Positions 53,405 through 61,086 of a DNA stretch of 64,000 nt are shown here, one piece after another. Both the position numbers and the translations under genes were made by a program. The notes under the pieces are model-generated. The model saw nothing but the letters and a program-made list of their open reading frames with translations, had not been told where the DNA came from and made no database searches. The stretch comes from Nocardia sp. SYP-A9097 (GTDB taxonomy: Bacteria; Actinomycetota; Actinomycetes; Mycobacteriales; Mycobacteriaceae): contig NZ_WJIC01000005.1 of assembly GCF_009649815.1 (NCBI RefSeq), forward strand, positions 186,001-250,000, in the 5' to 3' direction. Every line of letters starts with the position of its first letter. Positions within the stretch are counted from its first letter, which is position 1.

Positions 53405-53426
53405 GCGTATCGGATTGTCGATACGC
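53405..53426. repeat. Inverted repeat between FTCD_C gene and integrase remnant
   Basis: GCGTATCG (53405-53412) and CGATACGC (53419-53426) flank GATTGT. It lies in a gene-free gap at the point where the accessory region begins. It may be an operator, a weak terminator or part of an attachment site; nothing decides between these. Confidence 0.4.
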
Positions 53427-53441
53427 TAGAACAGCAGGGAT

Positions 53442-54205
53442 TCATGCAGGTCGAGACCCGAAACCGCCTTCCGGAACCGGACTGATCGACACCCGATTCC
53501 CAATTTGATCCCGAACCCGCGGATTCAACGCTTCCAGCGCATCGGCGTTGTCCACCACCATCATTCGCTTCACGCCACCATCGATATAGTGCTTCTGCGC
53601 CATCGACTGTTGGCCCTCGGTATGCCCCAGCCGAGCACTCACCCGCTCATCGTGGTGACGACCGCCAGATGGGTCGCCACCGTGTCCCGCAGATCTGACA
53701 ACCGGAACCCTGGCACCGGACTGTCACGGCGAACCCGGAACACCAGCTGCCGTGCCGTCTGGACACTCACCCACGACTTCGATCGCGCACCGAGAACGAT
53801 CGGCGTGTTCTCCGAAGCGGGCTTCGCACGCTGCCTCTGCGCATCCAGTTCCGCCACCAGCCACACAGGCACCGCCACCCGATAAGGGTTGCCGGACTTA
53901 CGATTCCCATGCCGATGGACCTCAACGCCAGGACGCCACCGCACAGTCCCATCGATACGCAGAACCGTCCTTCTCGACCCGTCATCAAGCGTGTGGACAG
54001 ACAGATCACTCCACCGGGCCGCCCAAACGCTCACCGGCGGCAACGCGGCTCCCATACGCGAGCGGACCCGCATGGCCGGCAGTGACGCAAACGGGTCCGG
54101 TACCTGGCCACGGCCCTGACCAGTGCCGCTCACCCTGGGCCTGGCTCGCGGTGCGGCCGAACACCGCGCACGCGGCCCTGCAGGTGGTTGTCGAGGACCC
54201 GCCAC
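53442..54205 (-). pseudogene. Tyrosine recombinase (phage/ICE integrase) remnant, frameshifted
   Basis: On the minus strand, VSVWAARWSDLSVHTLDDGS, GNRKSGNPYRVAVPVWLVAE and FRLSDLRDTVATHLAV resemble the catalytic half of actinobacterial integrases. After a frame break near 53640 the sequence continues with SARLGHTEGQQSMAQKHYID, which holds the final His and nucleophile Tyr. The N-terminal half is missing and the HxLR region is degenerate (LSDLRDT), so it is inactive. It marks an old integration event at the border of the accessory region. Confidence 0.72.
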
Positions 54206-54250
54206 CCCCGCCCCCGCGTATCTGAGCCGGCAATGGCACCCCCGCCCGCC

Positions 54251-55078
54251 TCAGCCCTGGACGCCGTGCTGCTCCGCAGCCCGTCCGATCTCGACGGTGG
54301 GGAGGTCGACGATGTGCGCGCCGCCGTCCGCGACGATGGACGCACCGGTGATGAACGACGACTCCGGTGATGCGAGGAAGCGGATGACCGACGCGATCTC
54401 GTCGGGCTCGGCCGCCCGTCGCAGCGGCACATCCGTGCTCACCAGGCGGTAGCCGTCATCCGCGGATGCTGTGGAAATCCCTCGTGCACAGGCAAATTCG
54501 GCCATCTCCGCGTCTGCCATCGGTGTCCTTACCCAGCCGGGGCAGACGGCGTTGACGCGCACTCCGGATGGTCCGTAGTCGCGGGCGAGGGATCGGGTCA
54601 GCCCGATCAGCGCGTGCTTGGCGACGGTGTAGCCCGCAACGCCTGGGCCGGCGAACAATGCAGCGAGCGATGCGACCATCACGATGGAACCGCGGCTGTC
54701 CACCAGCGCAGGCAGCGCGGCTCTGGCCATGACGAAGGCGGTGTCGAGGTTGCCCCGGAGGCTGTCCGCCCACTCCTCGTCGGTCGTCTCGCCGACCATG
54801 TTGTACCCGTGCCCACCGGCGTTCGCGACGAGCACGTCGAGCCGACCGTGTGCAGCGAGGGTTTCTGACACCACCCGTTCGGCATCGGCGGGGTCGGCCG
54901 CGTCGCCGACAAATCTGGTGGCACCGGTCGCCTCGACGACGCCGCGCAGTCGATCTGCGTTGCGGCCCATCACGATCACTCGGGCGCCGTCGTCGGCCAG
55001 TCGGCGGGTGACGGCGGCGCCGATGCCGGAACCGCCGCCGGTGACGATCGCCACCTTGCCTTCGAAACTCTCACTCAT
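54251..55078 (-). CDS. SDR-family oxidoreductase
   Basis: The 275-residue short-chain dehydrogenase has VAIVTGGGSGIGAAVTRRLA, Asn in LVANAGGHGYNMVGE, catalytic Ser in IVMVASLAALFAG, YTVAKHALIGLTRSLA (Tyr-x3-Lys) and PGWVRTPMADAEMAEF. The start at 55078 has GAGGG 8 bp upstream; an earlier ATG at 55093 overlaps the stop of a broken SDR fragment. Nearby MoaF and permease genes suggest a catabolic role similar to the SDR of monoamine regulons. That is inference. Confidence 0.87.
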   Translation of the reverse strand: MSESFEGKVAIVTGGGSGIGAAVTRRLADDGARVIVMGRNADRLRGVVEATGATRFVGDAADPADAERVVSETLAAHGRLDVLVANAGGHGYNMVGETTDEEWADSLRGNLDTAFVMARAALPALVDSRGSIVMVASLAALFAGPGVAGYTVAKHALIGLTRSLARDYGPSGVRVNAVCPGWVRTPMADAEMAEFACARGISTASADDGYRLVSTDVPLRRAAEPDEIASVIRFLASPESSFITGASIVADGGAHIVDLPTVEIGRAAEQHGVQG

Positions 55079-55089
55079 TCCGGGAACCC

Positions 55090-55225
55090 TCATCTCGCTA
55101 TGTATTCGAAGTCCGAGACCACGCTGGCCCCGTTGATCCCCCGGCTCAGCGGGGACATCAGGAAAAGCACCTTGTTCGCCACGTCCCGGGCGGTGTGCAC
55201 CGGGAAGCTGGGATCACCGCACCTC
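55090..55225 (-). pseudogene. C-terminal fragment of a second SDR gene
   Basis: About 40 codons read DPSFPVHTARDVANKVLFLM, then SPLSRGINGASVVSDFEYIA and Arg-stop, the standard end of a 3-oxoacyl-ACP-reductase-like SDR. Nothing upstream continues it, because its first codons overlap the end of the permease gene. Its TGA overlaps the ATG at 55093, as in an operon that lost most of its first gene. Confidence 0.65.
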
Positions 55226-56713
55226 CTCCGGCACCGCGTCGGCCTCGAGCTCCCGGACCTCGACCGCGCCCGCGGAGGTCAGCGCCGCGTAGGTAGCCGG
55301 GCGGTTCCTACGTAGGAACGCCGCGGTGCAGAGCCCGGCAACGACCAGCACTGGCAGCAGCCAGGGGAGCAGCCCGATCCACGCGGCATCCGAGCCTGCC
55401 ATCGTCGGGAAATTCATGATCGCCAGGATGATTACGACGATCAACCCAAGGCCACCCAGGGCCGGGGCGACGAAGGTGCTCCACCACCTGCGGTCGTGAC
55501 GCCTGCGGAAGAACACCACCACTGCGACCGACGCCATCGCCTGGAGGCAGAGGATCGCGAGGGTCCCGAACCCGGTCATGGACGACGTTAGGAAGGAGAT
55601 CGGGTCCAGACCGAGGACGGCGAAGATTGCGGTGACAAGTGATGCGAAGGCGAGTTGGGCCGCACTGGCGTTGCGCGGCGTGCCATTCGTGGTCCGTGCC
55701 AGCGCCCGCGGAAGCACACCCGAGCGGGAGAGAGCGAAGATGTAGCGACTCGCCGAGTTGTGCAGGGCCAATAGGGCAGCGAAGAGGCTGACGACCAGCA
55801 GAACCTCCATTATTTGGGTGAGGAACGTCCCCATCGTGTCCTGCGAGGTGGCCAACAGCAGATCGCCTGCGGACAGATGATCGAGGGCAATCGACTGCGC
55901 GTCGTGCACGCCGATCGCGCTGACCAGCGCCAGGGAGGTGAGCGCGGCGAATACTCCGATCGCGACGACGGCGATGTAGGTCGACCGGGGGATCGATCGG
56001 TGCGGATCTCGGGCCTCCTCGCTGAATAGTGCGGTCGCCTCGAATCCGATGAAGCAGGTCGCAGCGAACAGCAGCCCTAGTCCGATCGAGCCCGAGAACA
56101 CGACACTGGGCGAGAAGGCGTCCAGGGAGTAGCCCGACTGGACGAGCACCGCGCCGTCGAAGATCACCAGGATCCCCACCTCGAGCACCAGCGAGGTCGC
56201 GAGAACCTTGGCCGAGACGTCGAGACCACGGCGGCTGAGTAGTAGGACCGCGAAGACCGAGACGGCCGACCAAAACTCCCACGGCAGGTCGAGGTGGAAG
56301 ACGTTATTCAGCACCCCGGACGTCAACGCGCCGGAGGTGCCGACTGCACCGGCGACGAAACAGTTGTATCCGGCCAGCGCGATGAACGCACCCGAGAGGC
56401 CCAGTGGTCGACCGAGCGCCTGGGTGATGTAAACGTAGAAGCCGCCGACATTGGACACGTACTTGCTCATCTGGGCGTAGCCGATGCCGAAGAGCAGCAG
56501 CACCACCGCGGCGATGAGGAACGATGCGGGCATTCCACCGCCGTTTCCGAGCGCGATGCCGAGTCCCGCGATCACCACCATCCCTGTGAGCGGGGCGACC
56601 GCGGCCAACACCAGGAATACGATTCCGCCGGTGCCGAGCGTGTTGCTGCGCAGCTGACCAGGGCGTTCGGTCCTGGATGCCGGCGAATCTGCCGACGGCC
56701 TATCAATCGACAT
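55214..56713 (-). CDS. APC-superfamily amino acid/amine permease
   Basis: The 499-residue transporter has 12 predicted helices and the APC features LGTGGIVFLVLAAVAPLTGM near residue 26, GGFYVYITQALGRPLGLSGA, FIGFEATALFSEEARDPHRS, RYIFALSRSGVLPRALA and PRNASAAQLAFASLVTAIFA. This group imports amino acids, GABA, ethanolamine or aromatic amines by proton symport. Divergent from it lies a broken homoprotocatechuate dioxygenase gene, and near it are MoaF and SDR genes, so an aromatic amine or amino acid is a reasonable guess. Confidence 0.9.
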   Translation of the reverse strand: MSIDRPSADSPASRTERPGQLRSNTLGTGGIVFLVLAAVAPLTGMVVIAGLGIALGNGGGMPASFLIAAVVLLLFGIGYAQMSKYVSNVGGFYVYITQALGRPLGLSGAFIALAGYNCFVAGAVGTSGALTSGVLNNVFHLDLPWEFWSAVSVFAVLLLSRRGLDVSAKVLATSLVLEVGILVIFDGAVLVQSGYSLDAFSPSVVFSGSIGLGLLFAATCFIGFEATALFSEEARDPHRSIPRSTYIAVVAIGVFAALTSLALVSAIGVHDAQSIALDHLSAGDLLLATSQDTMGTFLTQIMEVLLVVSLFAALLALHNSASRYIFALSRSGVLPRALARTTNGTPRNASAAQLAFASLVTAIFAVLGLDPISFLTSSMTGFGTLAILCLQAMASVAVVVFFRRRHDRRWWSTFVAPALGGLGLIVVIILAIMNFPTMAGSDAAWIGLLPWLLPVLVVAGLCTAAFLRRNRPATYAALTSAGAVEVRELEADAVPEEVR

Positions 56714-56766
56714 GTGCTACCTCCAATGATGACCGCATATCAAGGCGGTGAGAGCTGGGTCACGCT

Positions 56767-56809
56767 TGAGTCAAGTCTGAGCCGACACCTGGCCGATCCA
56801 CTTGACTCA
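56767..56809. promoter_or_regulatory. Inverted repeat upstream of the permease gene
   Basis: TGAGTCAAGT (56767-56776) and ACTTGACTCA (56800-56809) are perfect 10-bp arms 23 bp apart in the divergent gap between the permease and the hpaD remnant. They also contain the short palindrome CTTGAGTCAAG. It is probably a regulator site for both directions. Confidence 0.5.
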
Positions 56810-56854
56810 GCGGGCAGACCTCTTGGCTCTCAGTGCACCGGTGTGAACTGAGCG

Positions 56855-57727
56855 ATGGCCGCTCCAGCATGTGACGTGCACTATATCGAAATCGTATATG
56901 TGCGGTTGGCGCGCGATGCACGCGCGGAAGTGTTCACCAAGTTGCGGCGCAGGACGACTGGCGGCGCCTGATCAGCACCTCGTTTGTCCCGCTCGGGTCG
57001 ACGCACCAGCGCGCGATTCACTGGCGAATTGAAGCGGTGCGCCGTCAACGGTGTCGGCTGGTCGACCATCCGTGCGACGGCCCATGGGGTTCGGCGATCG
57101 GGGGAACAGGCCACGGGGCCGGCGGATCCGTTCTACAAGGTCTCGGTACAACTGAGTGGGCGCGGTCTGCTCATCCAGGACGGCAGGGAGCCCGTTCTCG
57201 AGACCAGGACTTCGCGATCTACGACTCGGGACGGGCCGTACACCCTGACCTGCTTGGCCTCGTGGTTGCCTACGAGGACGAGAACGCCATCTAGCTCTGG
57301 GTCTTCGAGGAGTACCTGCACCACTCCCTGGTGCTGTGCAACGGACCCGTGGTGGCTCTGGGCGGGCTGGTCTACCTTCGTTCGCCGCATGAGGTGGACG
57401 CGGCCGAGATGTTCTACCGCGAGCGGGTATCCGCATGGTGCCGTCGGTATCCGAGGCCCCGGGACTACTACGAGAAGCTCGACTTCAAGATGTCCGAGGA
57501 CGTCCAGGACTCGGACAACACCGTTTACGCGGCGTGGATGTGCCGGAATCCGACCGTGCACGACGTGGCCCTGACCGGTGGCGACGAGCCCCGCCTGCAC
57601 CACATCGTCTTCGCCACTCAGGAGGCACACCAGCTGATCCACATCTGCGATCACCTCGGCGCGTCAGGCAGTCGGACCGAATCGAGCGCGGGCCAGGCCG
57701 TCACGGGGTGTCCAACGCCTTCTACCG
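56855..57727 (+). pseudogene. hpaD: Homoprotocatechuate (3,4-dihydroxyphenylacetate) 2,3-dioxygenase pseudogene
   Basis: Pieces match, in order, the actinobacterial extradiol dioxygenase HPCD. N-terminal DVHYIEIVYVRLARD follows the ATG at 56855. A scrambled or frameshifted part ends in DLLGLVVAYEDENAI, then an in-frame TAG at 57292 where homologs have Tyr, then LWVFEEYLHHSLVLCNGPVV and SPHEVDAAEMFYRER. An internal deletion of about 60 residues removes the central metal-His region. After it come DYYEKLDFKMSEDVQDSDNT, TVHDVALTGG and LHHIVFAT, and past a frameshift SDRIERGPGRHGVSNAFY. The C-terminus is replaced by unrelated sequence. Clearly inactive. Confidence 0.82.
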
Positions 57728-57824
57728 CAACGCGGCCGGGTTGCTCGGCGGGATCGGAGGCGTCGTCGCAGGTATCGGCGCGGCCATCGGACTGCTTGCT
57801 CTCGTCGGAACCGCATCGGCCTGA
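57728..57824 (+). pseudogene. Glycine-rich C-terminal scrap of a secreted protein, fused to hpaD remnant
   Basis: Directly after the hpaD motif GVSNAFY the frame changes character to RNAAGLLGGIGGVVAGIGAA and IGLLALVGTASA before a stop. This Gly/Ala-rich hydrophobic tail resembles the ends of small exported Nocardia proteins, not a dioxygenase. It marks a recombination join at about 57727. Confidence 0.5.
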
Positions 57825-57877
57825 TCCGCCGACCACGCCCCGGCTGCTGCCGGGAAGCGTGGGAATCGATCCACCAC

Positions 57878-57928
57878 CTCAGCCAGCGTCGGCACCGCGG
57901 AAATTCACCGCCGCCGACGCTAGCTGAG
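57878..57928. terminator. Large imperfect hairpin
   Basis: CTCAGCCAGCGTCGGC (57878-57893) and GCCGACGCTAGCTGAG (57913-57928) are 16-bp arms with one mismatch around a 19-nt loop that itself contains a small repeat. It is a likely terminator for the lost gene to its left; an insertion-sequence end is the alternative. The rest of 57825-58101 holds no gene. Confidence 0.55.
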
Positions 57929-57972
57929 GCATTTGTTCGGACAGCGCCAGACCCAGTGACGGGGGACACATT

Positions 57973-57999
57973 GTGCACGGGTGTGCAACCGCCGTGCAC
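57973..57999. promoter_or_regulatory. Inverted repeat upstream of moaF
   Basis: GTGCACGG (57973-57980) and CCGTGCAC (57992-57999) are perfect 8-bp arms around an 11-nt spacer, about 100 bp before the moaF start. It is a possible operator for a local regulator that is not in the window. Confidence 0.45.
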
Positions 58000-58101
58000 G
58001 CGATGGAAACGCCACACCGCACCGCCGGTCGCATACTGAATGTATTGCGCTCGTCGGCGCTCACCGCGTCGACCCTCCGCTTCACCAGACAAGGATCCTT
58101 G

Positions 58102-58923
58102 ATGCCCAATCCTCAGATCACCTCTCCCGCATTCATCTCCGTCGGCGATCTCGGTGACGGGTTCGCCGCCGACAACAACACCTTGACGTGGTCCCGCGAG
58201 CTACCCGGCAGGCGGATGCGGCTCGAGTTCGACAACGACGTGCTGGAAGTAGCGATCATGGGTGACGGAATCCTGGAATGGGCAGGTCCGAACTCGCGTG
58301 GGACTGCGGCCTTCCGTGAGACATCCATCCGGCCGGGGATCTTCCTCGTTGACTACACGATCGAGGGCGCGGCGAAGGAATCGGTAACCCTCGTCCTGGA
58401 CATCGGGCAGAACCTGGTCACTCGCGTGGTCGGTACCCTGCCCACGAGCGAGGATGCGGAGACGAGCGCGTACACGAGGGCCCGGGAGGGATTGCCCCTC
58501 ACCGCGGTCGAGACCGAGATCACGCATGGGCGCATTGCGTCGGACGGTTCGGCGGTATCAGCTTTGCACGCGGCAACCGACGAGCTGATCGGCAAGCGGG
58601 TGCTCTACACTTACAGCCCCACCGAACTGTACGAACACATCTACCTCAACCCGCACTTCTACACGTGGCACTGCATCGACGGCGTCGAGAAGGGACTCGC
58701 GGACACCGATCGATGCCACTACTTCAAGATCGCGGAGAACCTGTTCCTGTTCGTGTGGCGGGAGAAAATCGTCCCGACGCTGGGGGTCGTCCTGGTTGAC
58801 CTCGATCGAATGAAGACCGACGGAAAGATCTTCGGCTACAAGGGTTTCACATTCGACGAGATCTCCAACTTCCCCATCGGGGCATACGCCGAGATTCGCG
58901 GCGTCACCCCAGCTTTGGCCTGA
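58102..58923 (+). CDS. moaF: MoaF-family protein
   Basis: The 273-residue soluble protein has two related halves of the MoaF family. The N-terminal half has FAADNNTLTWSRELPGRRMR, LEFDNDVLEVAIMGDGILEW and YTIEGAAKESVTLVLD. The C-terminal half has IGKRVLYTYSPTELYEHIYL, FYTWHCIDGVEKGLADTDRC and REKIVPTLGVVLVDLDRMK. Despite the name, the founding member is from the Klebsiella monoamine (tyramine oxidase) regulon, where it sits with an SDR gene. Here an SDR, an amine/amino acid permease and an aromatic-ring dioxygenase remnant are nearby. It probably binds a small aromatic ligand. Confidence 0.85.
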   Translation: MPNPQITSPAFISVGDLGDGFAADNNTLTWSRELPGRRMRLEFDNDVLEVAIMGDGILEWAGPNSRGTAAFRETSIRPGIFLVDYTIEGAAKESVTLVLDIGQNLVTRVVGTLPTSEDAETSAYTRAREGLPLTAVETEITHGRIASDGSAVSALHAATDELIGKRVLYTYSPTELYEHIYLNPHFYTWHCIDGVEKGLADTDRCHYFKIAENLFLFVWREKIVPTLGVVLVDLDRMKTDGKIFGYKGFTFDEISNFPIGAYAEIRGVTPALA

Positions 58924-58950
58924 CCGGATCCCCACTCAGCCGCTCATCGA

Positions 58951-59135
58951 GAGGGTTTCTCTGTAATCGTCAAGACCCCACGGCGTTCGAACATCGCCTC
59001 ATTCTTGGTGCGGGCTGGCGAGGGTTCCTGTGTGTGTGCTGTCAAGCCCAGGATTGTTCGAACACCGGTCTAAAGATCTCGGTGCGGGTCGACGAGGGTT
59101 CCTCTGTGTTCGTCAAGTAGGAATCTCGTTCGAAC
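58951..59135. repeat. Three degenerate tandem repeats (~70 bp) with GTTCGAAC palindromes
   Basis: Three units share a block GAGGGTTyCT (58951, 59020, 59094), a GTCAAG about 20 bp later, and the palindrome GTTCGAAC (58985-58992, 59056-59063, 59128-59135). Units 2 and 3 also share GGTGCGGG before the first block. The period is 69-74 bp. The array ends exactly where the group II intron reverse-transcriptase fragment begins. It fits neither a CRISPR (spacing, degeneracy) nor a tRNA. Confidence 0.75.
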
Positions 59136-59142
59136 GCCGGGG

Positions 59143-59748
59143 CCGCCGAACGCCGACGACTTCCTCGTCCTGGTCCATGGGAGCAAGGACGATACCGAGG
59201 CGATACGAGAACAGGTCGAGCAGATGCTTTCGCCTCTGGGACTTCGGCTTTCGCCGGAGAAAACACAGGTGCGGCATCTGTCGAACGGGATCGACTTCTT
59301 GGGATTCCACATCCAGTGGCGTCGCAAGCGTGGCTCGGACAAACGATTCGTTTACACCTTCATCGGTGACCGGCCCATCCGGTCGCTGAAGGCGAAAGTC
59401 CGTGCCCTGACCCATCGGCAGTCACAGCAGAGTCTGGAATACGTGATCATGCGGCTCAACCAGATTATGCGCGGCTGGTCCAACTACTTCAAACATGCCG
59501 TGGCCAAACGGCGGTTCGCCGTGCTCCAGAAGTTCGTATGGAGACGGCTCATCGCGATGTTGCAGACCCGGCACCGCTGGAGCTGGACGGATATCCGCCG
59601 CCGGTTCGTCACACCTGTTGGGCGGTGGCGACCAATCGCGGCGGCGGACGGGACCGAGTTGTTCGACCTGAACAGCGTGACCGTCAGTCGTTATCGCTGG
59701 CGCGGCAACAAGATCCCGAACCGATGGGCGACCCTTCAATCAGCCTGA
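59143..59748 (+). pseudogene. Group II intron reverse transcriptase/maturase, 5'-truncated
   Basis: The frame begins inside the catalytic ADDFLVLVHGSKDDTEAI (the YADD box, with Asn before ADD), continues through LRLSPEKTQVRHLSNGIDFL, GFHIQWRRK, the maturase domain X (LNQIMRGWSNYFKHAVAKRR, FAVLQKFVWRRLIAML) and ends at the normal stop. All of the fingers and half of the palm are missing, so it cannot splice or reverse-transcribe. The downstream RNA domains are still present. Confidence 0.88.
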
Positions 59749-59765
59749 CGGGGAGAAACCGTGGA

Positions 59766-59858
59766 GAGCCCGTTGCGTCGAGAGGCGCACGGCGGGTTCG
59801 GCGAGAGGTCCGGGGAAACGGAGCAGGAGCAATCCCGCCACCGCGCCCCGGGCCTACT
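59766..59858 (+). ncRNA. Group II intron domains V and VI (3' end of intron)
   Basis: 59766-59799 is a canonical 34-nt domain V: it opens GAGCCCG and closes CGGGTTC (one G-T pair), has the inner stem TGCGTC/GGCGCA capped by a GAGA tetraloop, and a CG bulge on the 3' strand. The AGC catalytic triad is intact. Domain VI and the 3' splice site should lie in the following 60 bases, ending near GCCTACTC (59852-59859); that limit is approximate. Confidence 0.8.
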
Positions 59859-59882
59859 CAGCGATGCGGTTGGCCGAGCTGC

Positions 59883-60335
59883 TCAGTCACTCAACAGGAT
59901 TCGCTTTCGGAGAAGGTCCGGTTTCGCGCGCCCGAACATCTGGCGTTTGATCGTCTTGATGCGGTTGACGTGACCTTCGACCGGTCCGCTGCTCCAGGGC
60001 AGCGTCAGGCCGGCGGTGACCGCATCGAGGTCGCGGCGCAAGCCCCGGACGAACGAGTGCAGAGCCGGGAAGTTGTGGGCGTCAACGGCTTTCATCCAAT
60101 GCTCGAGTTCGCGCCCGCGGAGGTGACGCATGATCGTGGCAAAGGCGCGGACGTGACCGGTCAAGTCGGTGAGCTCAGGGCTCGAGGCCAGGATCACGTC
60201 GAGCCGTTGCCGATTGTCGGGAGCGAGGTTGGCGGGGTCGGTCATGATCCAGGTGACGACCCGGCGAACCGAGGGCGGCTTGTGGACCGGGCGGGGAATC
60301 TGGCCGGTCGCGCGGAAGGGCTGCAGGTAGTTCAT
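59883..60335 (-). pseudogene. ISL3-family transposase, C-terminal part
   Basis: This is the 3' half of a longer open frame. NYLQPFRATGQIPRPVHKPP, VRAFATIMRHLRGRELEHW, FPALHSFVRGLRRDLDAVTA and WSSGPVEGHVNRIKTIKRQM, FGRAKPDLLRKRILLSD are the C-terminal half of ISL3 DDE transposases, with the catalytic Glu in GPVEGHVN. The zinc finger, helix-turn-helix and first catalytic Asp are absent. It joins in frame to an unrelated transposase piece at about 60336. Confidence 0.85.
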
Positions 60336-60900
60336 GACGATCCGAGGGCTGACGCGGGTCCGGCGGGCCGGTAGGAGTTGGGTCAGGACGCGGCCGATCG
60401 CGCCGATCAGGTCGATTCGGGTGGCGGTGGCATCGGCCATGGCGGTGCGCAGGGCTTGGTAGGTGACCAGCAAGGCGTAGACCTGCTGCTCGACCCCGGC
60501 CGGGGTGCGGGCGCGCAGCACCCGCCCGCCCAGGATGCTGGATTTCAGTTCCAGGTAGCAGGTTTCGATTTCCCGGCGCTGGTGGTAGAGCTCGACGATC
60601 TCGGTGGCCGGGAACCGTCGGTGATCAGTGAGGGTGGTCGGCAGGCGGTAACGGCCGACGTGGTGTTTGCGGTGGTGTTTCCCGGTGCCGGTGACGGTGA
60701 TCTCAGCGGCGATGACACGCAGCCTCACCCCGTCGAGAACGGTCAGGTAAGAGCCGTCCGGGCAACGCCCGATCCGGGCGAGCGTGCGGTTGTCCTTGCA
60801 GCGGATGTATGACGCTCCGGCTGTCGCGGCACGCGCCGACATCAGATACTGATTGATCGACTCGATGGTTCGGCGCGGCGGCTTGAACAGGGCCGAACCC
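60336..60900 (-). pseudogene. IS4-family transposase, C-terminal part, fused in frame to ISL3 piece
   Basis: The 5' half of the same frame reads GASYIRCKDNRTLARIGRCP, GKHHRKHHVGRYRLPTTLTD, then ELYHQRREIETCYLELKSSI, which carries the exact IS4 signature Tyr-x2-Arg-x3-Glu-x6-Lys, and ILGGRVLRARTPAGVEQQVY. It ends at LLPARRTRVSPRIV, where IS4 proteins normally continue with a different tail. The N-terminal catalytic Asp residues are lost. The composite frame is 411 codons long and would be miscalled as one transposase. Confidence 0.85.
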
Positions 60901-60903
60901 GCG

Positions 60904-60970
60904 CGTGCGGGTTCACCCTTCCAGTCCGTGCCGTTCCAATACCTCAGAAAACCTTCGTCTTCAGGGCCTT
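60904..60970 (-). other. DUF2510-like scrap upstream of the IS4 fragment
   Basis: In the same minus-strand frame, EDEGFLRYWNGTDWKGEPA resembles the DUF2510 motif (RYWDGxxWT) seen at the N-terminus of many actinobacterial membrane proteins. It continues directly into the IS4 fragment. It appears to be debris from an interrupted gene, making this a join of three unrelated pieces. Confidence 0.45.
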
Positions 60971-61086
60971 GCACCAGTCCGCCGCCGGCTCCACATGGTC
61001 CTGATCGACCTTGAGAAGAGGCGGCGGGTCTGGCTACTCGGTCGGTCCGCACTCGCAACTGCCCATCGAGCACAAGGATCTTGGTC

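Noticed and set aside
54006-54239. Short minus-strand frame with a Gly run near the integrase remnant
   Set aside because: It overlaps the integrase fragment in another frame, has low-complexity composition and no start context.
58985-58992. GTTCGAAC considered as a tRNA T-loop
   Set aside because: No acceptor stem, D-arm or anticodon arm can be formed around any of the three copies.
58951-59135. Repeat array considered as a CRISPR
   Set aside because: Only three units, with conserved blocks split across the unit instead of one repeat with unique spacers, uneven period, and no cas genes in the window.
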